A stretch of 39,330 bases of DNA from Chromera velia. Lineage: Eukaryota; Sar; Chromeraceae. Each line of letters starts with the position of its first letter. The stretch's first letter is position 1. Shown here in pieces: positions 10,438 through 20,516 of this stretch. Made by a program: the position numbers and the translations under genes. Location of the stretch: the NCBI GenBank assembly GCA_018398765.1, contig JAHBMJ010000858.1, forward strand, positions 1 to 39,330. Direction: 5' to 3'. The notes under the pieces are model-generated. The model was not told where the DNA came from, ran no database searches, and saw only the letters and a list, made by a program, of their open reading frames with translations.

Positions 10438-11690
10438 TAGTGACCATGTTTGATTTGATTTGATTTGATTTGATTTGATTTGAGGTAGGGCTTAAGCTCA
10501 AATCAAATATCTAGTCAGGGAGGACCTAGTGTTTAAAGACCTATCAAATACGATCAAATATTTGATCAATATGACTTTCAACCTCAAATATGAAGGTCCC
10601 GAAGAAATTTTTGCAAGTACTGATCCGTCATGCATGCTGATTCAAATAAAAAAACCTAAATCTTGATGGTTTGCTCTCAAAAAAAAAATATTTTGAGCTG
10701 CACTGAAATTGACGTTTCACCCCTTTTTACTTTATGTAGAGGTAAACCGATCAGCTAAACGTTTTCCCGAACAGCTGTGCTGACTTTTCTGGTGCTGGAA
10801 CATCTTTTACGGCCCCCTTTTTGAGCGTCTGCAAACATTTTACACCCCGTAAAGATATGTCACACAATCCGACAGGGTTGAACGGGAAGAAGGAGGCATT
10901 TGTTTTTAGAGCCGGGTCCTAAGAAAGTCATCACTCCGGGTGAGGAAGGCTACCGACCTCTATATGTTCACCTCTAACACAAGGGGCTTGTTATCAGCCC
11001 TGGCGCAGCACAGAGGGTAGCCGAACTTACCAACTCTGGATACTTAGCTGCCCAGAAACAGGACGGTTCCAACACCAACAGCAATAGCAAACGTGTGCGC
11101 GGTTCTCCGTCTCATCCCGTTGTCATCTCTCCGCAACTGAATAGAAGCCTAGGAGCACCCACTCCTAAAAAGCCGAAAAGCCAGAGAAAAAGCTGTCAGC
11201 AGCTCCCACCACCGATCGATTCAATTCATATTAAAGAAAGTGATCATGAAGAAGAGGAAAAGGAAGTGCTATAAAGCTGAGTGATTGTCACCTCAATTTT
11301 GGTATGTGCTCTAACTTTATCGTATTAACAAAAAGTTATATGCAATTTCAAATCTATCAATTTTACGTTCTTAATCTCTATTAGTACTAGAGTGAGTCTC
11401 AGTGACTAGTGTATATACACTGCTACACAGGCATATTTTTTTTACGGAACTGATAAGTTATAATTTTATATATATTTTTTTTAATTTTTGAAACACACAT
11501 CAGAAATGTTCTGATAACTATTGTTATGAGAAAAATGATCAGAATAACAGTAAGTCAGTGACTCAGTGAGGAACCCTAAGAGGTTAACCTCAAATCTTAC
11601 CTCAAATATCAAATATTTGAGGTTGAAGCTCAAATCAAATCAAATCAAATCAAATCAAATCAAATATAATCAAATCAAACATGGTCACTA
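10438..11690. mobile_element. hAT-like element with TTTGA arms (family 2, copy B, long form)
   Basis: This 1,253-bp element has termini TAGTGACCATGTTTGATTTG and CATGGTCACTA. A perfect 8-bp duplication GCTGTCGG lies at 10430-10437 and 11691-11698. The pentamer arms (TTTGA, TCAAA) are the longest of the three copies. The interior is unlike copies A and C and carries an open frame on the plus strand (10978-11274). Confidence 0.9.
10978..11274 (+). pseudogene. unidentified open frame inside the long family-2 element
   Basis: There are 98 codons between stops with no ATG at the head. The translation is protein-like: GLVISPGAAQRVAELTNSGY, then a Ser/Asn/Pro segment, a basic patch TPKKPKSQRK that could be a nuclear localisation signal, and an acidic end ESDHEEEEKEVL. 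It could be the 3' end of the element's own ancestral gene or a captured host exon. I do not recognise the family. Confidence 0.3.
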
Positions 11691-11698
11691 GCTGTCGG

Positions 11699-12000
11699 GC
11701 GTCCTGCTAGGCATCCTGCTCTTATGGGGAAGAAGACCGGTGGGGGGGTAGTCTGTTGTATGCTATATACAGGTTTTGTCTTTTCCGGGGACCGGGGCAC
11801 CTCCGTCCGGCGTGTATGCTTAAGACTAAAGCAAAGGGGCCGCCTAGTCTTACAAGCCTTCAAATGCCCCATGGAACCTAGGTTGCGTAACGAATTTCCG
11901 CATGACATGCCGGGTTGGCCAGAGCCTAAGAGGTGGCTCACCGGCTTTAACCTAACTCATTCATTCATTCATTTATTCATTCATTCATTCAATTCAAGTT
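11699..12000. repeat. dispersed repeat ending in ATTC units
   Basis: GC-richer sequence ends with TTGGCCAGAGCCTAAGAGGTG (11916-11936), GCTCACCGGCTTTAACC and then an ATTC/ATTT microsatellite (about 11957-11990). A second copy of the end segment lies at about 27207-27740, interrupted there by a small transposon. A simple-sequence tail is typical of SINE-like retroelements, but no A or B box was assigned. Confidence 0.5.
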
Positions 12001-12416
12001 ATATAAAGTTAGAACTTGGGATAGAACTTAAAAATAAAAAACCGCTAGAAAGGTGCCAGCGTGTGGCCAAATTCATTAGTAGTGCGTCAATTCGATCATT
12101 ATTAGCAATACAACTTCACAGGTGGCAATTTTGAATCACAAAAAAAACTACCTGGAAATTCAGTCAAAAATCAATTCATTGTAGACTTCAATTTTTATAT
12201 AAATTTGTAATATGACGCTTCAGTTGGTTGCTAGGCTGGTTATATAGCATGAAATTCTAGATGAGAACAAAATTCTGATTAATTCATAACTAGATATTAA
12301 CTAGATTCATAATTTAAATCATAAAGCATTGCAGTAGCATCAACAACTTTTTTTTCTCATATACTGTCACTTTTCAGGCTAGTCAATTCTTATCATACTT
12401 CATGACTAGGCTCCCC

Positions 12417-12448
<32 letters not shown>

Positions 12449-12790
12449 TTGTCTAAAATTAATTTTTGATTTTCTTTTTTTCTTTTTTTTTTCCTTCTAA
12501 ACAACACTTATGCATGATTGTGCAGCACCCCAAACAACAGTTCTTCAGGTGTTGTTCTAGAAAACAAATTAAAAAAAAAACTAATTAGGTTTTTAACCCA
12601 ATTTTCTTTTTTTTTTTTATATAAGAAGCCTAGCTTCATGAGTCGGTTTGTTTTCAATGTTTTATAAGTTGTAACTTTATTCGGCAAGGTTCTTCCAGTT
12701 TAACATGTCATTGGCCTGAAACAGAAATTAGATCTGACAGATCATCAAACTTTTGAAATCTTTCTAACCTTTATTATCAATGGTCTCGAT
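12001..12790. other. AT-rich gene-free stretch with AT microsatellite
   Basis: No coding potential was seen. A pure AT dinucleotide run lies at about 12419-12443. The segment around 12500-12560 (AACAACACTT, CAACAGTTCTTCAGGTGTTG) loosely resembles sequence at 25780-25820 and 35530-35590, suggesting an older dispersed repeat. Confidence 0.45.
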
Positions 12791-15700
12791 TCTATATAGA
12801 ATGTGGAGGTAAACGGCGCCCATCGACTCTGTGCGGAGCCTAGCCCAGCACTGCAGGGGTCTGGCTGCTGGGAAAGCGAAGTGTGGTGCTAACGGCCCCA
12901 TGGAAGGGCCTGGGTTGATGCGGTCTGGGTCAGGAGAGGAATCTAAAACCGTCGGGAGATGTCAGGAAGTCATAGAAATACTTGTCCTACCCATTTATAT
13001 AAAACTAGTGGAGAGGACTGAAAAGAAACTCCGACGTTACTCCGTCGGGAAAAACATACCTGATTCTCCCCGCTTTTTATATGTTGCTCTCCTCCGAGTC
13101 GGACGCAGCTAGTCATTCAGACATATTGAGACCGTAGACTTTATTACTAGCGCCATTGGGGAGGGCAGCCATTGCCATATAAAACAGACGTTTCATCACA
13201 CCGTTCATGCTTCTGTCTTTCTCACGCTTAAGGAGATGTGAGAAAGAGAAATTTAAAGAGCACCCGATCCTGGACCTCCTACAAGGAGACTGAAGTCTCG
13301 TGCAAACGTGCTGGTAGGATCTAGTAGGAGAGCGATAATTTCTTTTGCCTCCAAACACAACCTGCCCCTGTTAGTGAGGCCATTCTGCTCGGACCGACGG
13401 CCAGACGAGCTCACGAATGCCAACACTTTCTAGCTATCACTTTTAAAAGTTTCTATCAGTCTGACAAACTCTCTAGACTAAGTGTTAGAGAGGTTAAGAG
13501 TCTGCTCTTATGCCTCATCAGCATAGTCATAAAGCTCTTTTGTGGTACAAATAGCCTCAGAGTTTTTGAAGACAGAGCAGACCTCACAAATAATATCTTC
13601 AAATGAGACAAGTTCTGGAGGGGCCTTGTTTCAATACCCCATCTTCCTCAAAGTCTCCTGCTTTAAATTTGTGCGAGGGTAGCGTCGCAGAACTACTGCA
13701 AGTAGGCTACTGTGAGGAGGTCCTACAAATCATGGTACTGCCATTGGGGGCACAGATCATTTGGGTCTGTCATTGCCTCAATGGGAACAGTGCGACTGCA
13801 CTGTTCTCTCTATATAACACTGTCCGAGTGATCCAAACACGCTTCCAGAGGAGAGAGTGGATACAGAAAGGGGTGCTGGACCAGAAAGGGGCGGGAGGGA
13901 GGGACTAGGACTGCCTGCTCACTTCCTCCCCTTGTGTCATCTGCCTGTTGGCTTGCACTTGCGGGGGCTGCCTCATTCGGCCATGCCCTTGGTATCACTG
14001 ATGGAAGACAGACCCGTTGTTCCCTTTCAGGCGCCCTTGTCAAGATGACACTGCTGTCGAAGGGCCTGGGAGTGAAATGGGGACTCGGAGTCAGGTAGGC
14101 TATGGGTCCTACCTGAGCAGGGGAGAACGGTGACTAGTCAACAAACAGGTGGGGAGCAGGAGGAGGAGGGGACAGGTAGAAAGGTGGGAACATTCCATCC
14201 TGTGCGGGGGAAAGGGATGAAGGGGGGGGCCTGACAGTGTCCTGGAGGGAAGCACGATAGTGGTAGAGGCCATGGTGGTATTACAAACGGGGCGTTCTAC
14301 TCGCCCTGGAGATGGGTGCCCCTCCACTGCACGACTCTGCAGCTGCGGCTGTTGCTGTTGTTGGGCATACGCAGCTTGGTGCAAACGTTCCATGCCTTCT
14401 CCTCATTACATTAACCGCTCCGAGAAGGTTAAATAATTTAAGGCGGGCTTACACTTTTTCCTTGTTTTCTTTTTATTCTTTTTTCCACGCTCACTTCACC
14501 ACAACTCTCTGACCAGGGAAAACGTTTAGTCAGACTCACACCAACTCGTAAGGAACGGGCTGGGGAGCGTATACTCGACCTGTCTTGAAATTCGGGGAGG
14601 TAAGCCAGGGAAGGGGCAGGGGTGGGGAGATGAACAGGGGAAGGGGATAGGGCAGCAGAAAGACGTGTCTTCTTTGATGAACCGGCATACCAACTGTCTG
14701 TCTGCTGCCTTGATCGAGCCTCAGAACGGGGGGCAGAGCAGAAGTTATGACAATCCCTCCGGTTTAGAACCCCAGAGCGGGAGCTGACAGAGACGCAGAC
14801 GCAGGTGCAGGCTCAGGCGCAGGTGCTAATGCAAAATTTAATGTAAAGGTCAGAGCGGGAACGGGAGCGGAGGGGGAAGAAGCTACATGCACGTCAGGGA
14901 GTTTGGTGGCGTCACGAGGGGTGAGTCTGAGCGGGAGAGCCTGACGGAGAGGCTGTGTCCCTATGGTGACGGTATCAAATGCATCTGTTATTGCAGACTC
15001 GTCCTCTTATTTAGTCTCAGGGAGAGCACGTCGAAGGACGAACGGTCTCCTTGCAGATTCGTTCAACTCAGCAATCACAGAGGTGTAGTGAAAGCCCTGA
15101 CAAAAAGACTGAGGAGCGGTGAACGGAGAGGGTATGGGGGTGGCCAGGGATCAGGAGGTGCTCTCTTTGCTGGAATCATACGAAGGGCCTGACCAGTAAA
15201 AGGAAGGAGGGGCAGAAAAAATTTTTTCTTCCTCTTGATGATAACCCCCATTCTCTGTCTCTTCTATGACAAAATCTAACCCCCTATCAAAAAGCTGCAT
15301 CTATTATTCCGATACTCTCGTTGTCATCTCTTTCGCTTTTGGCAAAGTTCGATGGAGGGGATACAAAAAACGTCCCCTCATCCCACCTACCAAGATCTTC
15401 GGGGGGCAACACTACTATTCACTTCCTCAACATCCTCCTTATTTCCATTCTCCCCTATTGTTCCCACTGTGCCTCTTTCACTCTGGTTTTCCTCTCCCTT
15501 ATTCTTTTCCCTGACAGGTGAGGGATCGTCATTTTTAGGCTCTGACATGACTGAGATGACGTCTCCGTTTGCAGGAGTGACGTATCCCTCAAGAGGAGTA
15601 AGGGCTCTTGCAAGAAGAGTAACAAAAACCCTCTTCAAGACCAGAGGCAGCGAGGGGAAAGGAAGTGGGAAGATGGAATAAGAGGGGTATTGCACATGGA

Positions 15701-16490
15701 ATAGAATCGATAATAAAGTGATTCAGAGGGAGAGGGATGCTTTCCGTTGGAAAGACTGCACAGAGTAGACAATAAGGGAGAGCGACTTGTCTGTCTCCCA
15801 GCCTGGGGTTTGTCTCCTCCACAGCAATCACACTCTCCTCTTCCGACTCAACTGCGGTATTTTCCTCTCCTCCTTCAGCTGCTACTTCCTGCTCTTCTGC
15901 CGAGGTAGCTTGAGGTATCGCTGAGTCGAAAGGAGGGGGGGGAGATCTCTGAAAACAATACATCTTGTGGTTTGGTCCTCTGCCCAGTGATTCTGAGCTT
16001 CAAAGAACGAGCCGATCCTCATCATGCGAGCGATATTCCTTCATCATCAAAGCCCCGAAGGAAATATCAACCGGATGCGCGTGAAAGGTCTACATATGGA
16101 AAGCCTGCAGGACCACCAAAAGGACGCACGACAGGGTTCTTTGCTTGTTTGGGACAACGGATGGACGAATGAAACGGTTTCTCAAAAAGAAGAAGAAGCT
16201 CGCCACCATGCATGCGCCTTACACGTCTGTTCCGTTGAGACCTTTTCCATCTCGAAAAAAAAAATAATGGGAAAACCCCCAAAAAAGGAGACTCACCGTC
16301 AGCTGCTGGAGTTCCGCATAACCACCACGATCCACTGTCAGGGCCTTTTCCAGCAGCCCTGACAAAGCTCCGCAGCTAGGTAAAAAACAGTAAGAAGCAA
16401 AACAAGGTTACTTCACTTTAGTCCTCTTTATGCATCATAATCCTCGATATATACATCAATAAAATATATGATAAAAGAAAAAGGGGGAAA
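12791..16490. other. decayed GC-balanced block, no recognised gene
   Basis: This 3.7-kb block has normal base composition but only short broken frames. On the minus strand, Pro/Ala-rich and Glu-rich segments are protein-like, for example 15006-14764 and 15963-15589, but each is cut by stops. A 10-12 residue resemblance links 12951-12996 with 13702-13746. The composition suggests a degenerate large element or gene relic. I could not name a family. Confidence 0.35.
16338..16366. other. 9-bp perfect inverted repeat
   Basis: TGTCAGGGC is followed 11 bases later by GCCCTGACA, giving a strong potential hairpin at the right end of the decayed block. It may be part of an element terminus. No matching far-end repeat was confirmed. 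Confidence 0.5.
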
Positions 16491-17349
16491 GGGGCTCTGA
16501 GGCCCCCAGGTATGCGTTTCCCAAAGAGTTTTTACACTGTTTGATGCTCTCCCTCAGGAGGGAAAGGATTGGATCCCAAACAATGAAGAGACAACCGTGT
16601 TGCCATCGCTGTCGTGGTCGCGAATTTCAAACAACACACGTAAAGCATAGAGACAAGGTTGTTCGTAGTTTCTTTCTTATTTCGCTCAGCAATGATTTAC
16701 GAAATTGAACAACTCCAGTGTAACCACAGTGTAACGTAACGTATACACAACAGAGGAACAGAAGGTTCAAAGCAGAGCAAGCGATTGGAGTTTGCCTGAG
16801 CAACATGATCTAACAGATTGCAACAGAGTTGGATTCTCAGGGATATCGCTCGCACGGAGCCTGTCAGTGTTAGAGCCAACTTAGAGGGGCACTTACAAAT
16901 AAGTGGACTTCGGTGGGCTGAGTCAGACTGAGCCTGACGGCGTTATGCACTTTTTTTAGAGGCCCCAGAACTGAAGGCGCGCGGGAAATGGCGCGCGGGA
17001 CAGCAAATCGCGGATTTGTTTGACATTCCAAGGATGGCCGGCCATCTGCTTCTCTCCCGCGGCCCGTGTGGCTGTTTGGTCTTCCATGCTCAAAGCTCAA
17101 AGAAATGTTTTCTTCTGGTGTCACCAGAACAGGTCTTTCTCTTGACTTGACAAGTCACCTCATCGACTTTGTCGAGTATTTGCAAAACAGTCAAGTCTCT
17201 GCTCGCTACTCGACAGGAAACAAGGCTTCACAGCAATCGCAGTATCTGCTCGTTGTTTGTTTTGAGTGTCCAGCGTCAAAGAGACGAACCTCCAGGGGCG
17301 GTTTCTTCTTCTCTTCCCCACCTTTCATTTCTCGTTCTGAAACTTCAGA
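16491..17349. promoter_or_regulatory. 5' flank of the molybdoenzyme gene
   Basis: Non-coding 860 bp upstream of the ATG at 17350. It includes a short GC-rich stretch (about 16970-17060, GGCGCGCGGGAAATGGCGCGCGG region). No core promoter element could be assigned. Confidence 0.35.
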
Positions 17350-20300
17350 ATGGCCACCGCAACTCTTCCCACAATGCAAGTGAAGGAGGGCAAGCTTTCT
17401 GAACAGACTCCCCTTTCTCTTTCCAGAGGATCCATGGACACGGACGCACGATCAGACAACTCTGCGGACTCGCAGGAGACTTATCACACTGTTCGAATGA
17501 TCAAGTCTGACGTCAGGTACGAAGGAGTTGCCGATACCCCCGATGACAAGTGGATCTCTCCCCCCAGAAAACCCGACATGATTCGTCTGACAGGGAAGCA
17601 TCCCTTTAATGCCGAGCCATCCGTTGGGAAACTGATCGAGAGCTACATCACTCCCCAAGAGCACTTCTATGTCCGCACTCATGGTGAGTCCCAAGCCTCC
17701 TTTCAGCTCAAGTCTCCGTTTCTCTTTTCTCTTTGCGCGAGTCCCCCTAACTGGTAGTTTTGGCTTCACTGTCTCGGTTGTCGGCTGAGATCGCTTGTGC
17801 TCCTCTTCTGGATTTCTGCGTGTGTCTCTGTCGAAGGAAGTGAAGTTCCCGGCTCAAGTCTCCTTTTTCGCGTCTCCTCTGATCTTGATGCCTTCCTCAG
17901 CTCTACCTTCATCCCTCTTGCTTCCGTCCGGTCGACTCACTCTCCTCTGCATGTGCAAGGCCTAGCAGACAGCTGGAAGCTTGCGACCTGCTTCCTGTAC
18001 GCACCTGAAGCTTTTCCCGGAACCGTTCCGATGATTTTGAGATGGGACCTCTTCCATGAACACGCTTTGTGGGCTTGTCGTGGTCGTGCGCTTCAATGAA
18101 GATGTCCCTTGATCCTTTTCTTATCTAGAGTTGCGTGTTTGCTTTGCGTGTGTCACCTTCTCTGTCTGCCGTGTTTTTTTCCTTCAGCCGACACCCCCCA
18201 GATTGACGCGGAGACTTTCGAGTGCACCGTGAACGGTCTGGTGAAGAAGGAGCTCGTGTTCAAGCTCAAGGATTTGATGAAAATGCCCTCAACCGAAGTC
18301 ACGTACACCCAGGTGTGCGCAGGGAACCGCAGAAAGGAGCAGAACATGATCAAGCAGGGACTGGGGTTCTCCTGGGGACCCTGCGCTGTCGGCACCGTCA
18401 CCTACACAGGTGTCCTGCTTGCGGACATTCTGGAGATGTGCGGTGTGACCAAGGAGGAGGCGGCCTTTCAGGAGAAGGGACCCTGGAAGGAGAGGTCGGT
18501 CCTGCAGGCATCGAAGGAAGTGGGTGGGAAGGAGTGCGTGACGACGCGGAGCTTTCCGATGCATGCATGACGGGGTGACGGTTGGTTGACAAGGGAGGTG
18601 GGGCAGAAGCAAGGAATCGAGGATGTGCCGTCGGATTAAGCAGCAAGCAAGACTCAACCGTTGGTTCCATAGAGCTGGGGGAAAGGTGCCGGTGCTAAAG
18701 AAAGCAGAAACACCAAAGAAAGAAAGACAGCGTGTGTGCGTCTTCTTCCTTCTTTCGTGCAATGAAAAAGGGAGGAGAAACTTGTTGTGTGTCTCTCTGT
18801 CTGATGCAGATGGGTCGAGTTTGAAGGAGCCGATACCACCCGTAACGGTTCCTATGGCACAGGATTGCCCCTTTCCTGGTGCCTTGACAGGAACATGGAG
18901 GTGACCGTGGCGTACAAGATCAACGGAGAGGACCTGACCGCAGATCACGGCTGGCCCTTCCGCATTGCGATTCCCGGTGCTATCGGTGGTCGCTCTGTGA
19001 AGTGGTTGAGAAGGATCACCGTCATTGAGGGTGTGTCGACTCACCACTGGCACCTGTACGACAACAAGGTGTTCCCTCCCTTCGTGGATGCCAACAATGT
19101 TGGCAAGGAGGGCTGGTGGGAGAAGCCCGAGTATGCCATCATGGACCTTGGTGTGAACGGTGCCATCTGCTCCCCCGGTGTACACGAGTGTGTGAAGGCC
19201 ACTGACAGAGGAGACGGGATGACTGCCGTGACTCTGAAGGGATACGCCTACAGCGGGGGCGGCCATCAGGTCGTGAGGGCTGAGGTCTCGACAGACGGCG
19301 GCCTGATCTGGAAGATGGCTCGGTCAGTCAGGCAGGAAGGCAGACAGTCAAAGAGGGCGGGGAGGGGGGTGACTGGAGTGGAGTGATGTGGCCCTTCTTG
19401 GTCCCTGCTTGGTGCAAAGTCTCGTGTTCCCTCTTTCCGCCTGTTCAATTTCTTCATCAATTCACCTTACCGTCCCCGTTCTTCGAAGCAATTTGTATTC
19501 TCTTGTCTTCTCTTCTCTCTTGCTGGGTGTTTTTACTTTCTTTGTTCTTTCCGCTAGCTCTTTTCTTCACTGCTCCCCCCCCCTCTGTCCACGTCTGTAT
19601 GTTTTCAGATACACCGAGAAGAGGATGAGCATGCATTTATTATGTATGAAAGAATCCTGTATGAATATAAATGTCTGTCTGTATGTTTTCTTTCAGATTC
19701 ACCGAGGAGAGGATGAGCAAGACCGGCAAGTGCTGGTGCTGGAGCTTCTGGGAAGTGGACATCGAGGTCCCTGCAGACAAGGAGTCGATTGTGCTCTTCA
19801 GAGCCTTCGACAACTCGATGAACGTCATGCCGGAGTGCCCCATGTGGAACGTGATGGGCATGATGAACAACTCCTGGTACAGGTGCGTCAGTCACTCAGG
19901 CAGTCAGGCAGGAAGAATTGGGCGGGTCATGTGTCCTGGAAATGTGACGCGTGTCCGGACAAAGCAACAGCGGCTGTTTTTTGGGCCTGGTTTGTTGGGT
20001 TTGAAGTGGCTTTTTTTGACGTCTCGCTGTTCGTCGTTTGCTGCGATAAACTGAGTGAGGATTTCATTTTCTTTCATCAATCCCGTTCCTTCCTTCCTTT
20101 TTTGTTTGACTTTATGCCTGCCTGCCTGCCTGCTGGCCTGCAGAATCATGTTCACCCCCACTTCGGACGGTTTTCTCCGCACCATCCACCCCCACTGGGC
20201 CCCTGAGGATTCCCCGATCCACCCGAAGAATGTGCACGCAAGAATCGCAGACGGAAACGGATTCAAGAACGCGCCCATCCAGGGAGACATCGTTTACGCA

Positions 20301-20516
20301 GCAGCCACTGCAGCACAGCAGGCACCCGCCGCTGCTTCCGCCCCCGTGGAGAAGAAGCAAGAGAAGCCGGCTGCCCCTGCCGCTCCCGCTGGTCCCTCTG
20401 TCCTCTCGACTCTTTGCAAGTCCCCCGCCGTGCAGCAGGGAGCCAAGCTGGCGGCCGTGGCTGCTGGAACCGTTGGACTCCTCATGACTCTGGACTCGCT
20501 CAAGAAGGGGAGGTAA
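17350..20516 (+). CDS. nitrate-reductase-type molybdenum-cofactor protein, stand-alone with hydrophobic tail, five exons
   Basis: The exons are 17350-17683, 18188-18494, 18810-19322, 19697-19882 and 20144-20516, GT-AG and in phase, about 570 residues. The core belongs to the sulfite oxidase/nitrate reductase Mo family. It contains IRLTGKHPFNAEP, then the cysteine-ligand motif CAGNRRKEQNM, AYKINGEDLTADHGWPFR, GGRSVKWLRRI, GYAYSGGGHQV and, in the dimerisation domain, CWCWSFWEV and WNVMGMMNNSWYR. KHPFN, CAGNRRKEQNM and WNVMGMMNN favour eukaryotic assimilatory nitrate reductase over sulfite oxidase. However, the cytochrome b5 and FAD/NAD(P)H domains are absent. Instead, after IHPHWAPED, there is an Ala/Pro/Lys linker and a hydrophobic stretch LAAVAAGTVGLLMTL ending KKGR, possibly a tail anchor. 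The substrate is uncertain. The ATG context is GAATGGCC. The acceptor of exon 4 is duplicated. Confidence 0.87.
19594..19718 (+). repeat. duplicated 3' splice site and exon start in the molybdoenzyme gene
   Basis: GTCTGTATGTTTTCAG plus 22 bases of exon 4 occurs at 19594-19630. It recurs with slight changes at about 19677-19718, with acceptors ending at 19608 and 19696. The intervening DNA begins ATGCATTTATTATGTATGAAA. The downstream acceptor gives RFTEERMSK in frame with CWCWSFWEV. The upstream one shifts the frame because the spacing is 88 bp. Confidence 0.9.

Noticed and set aside
19388..20206. 272-codon frame overlapping molybdoenzyme exon 4
   Set aside because: It is the shifted frame produced by the upstream duplicated acceptor and runs through an intron. 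The conserved motifs lie in the other frame.
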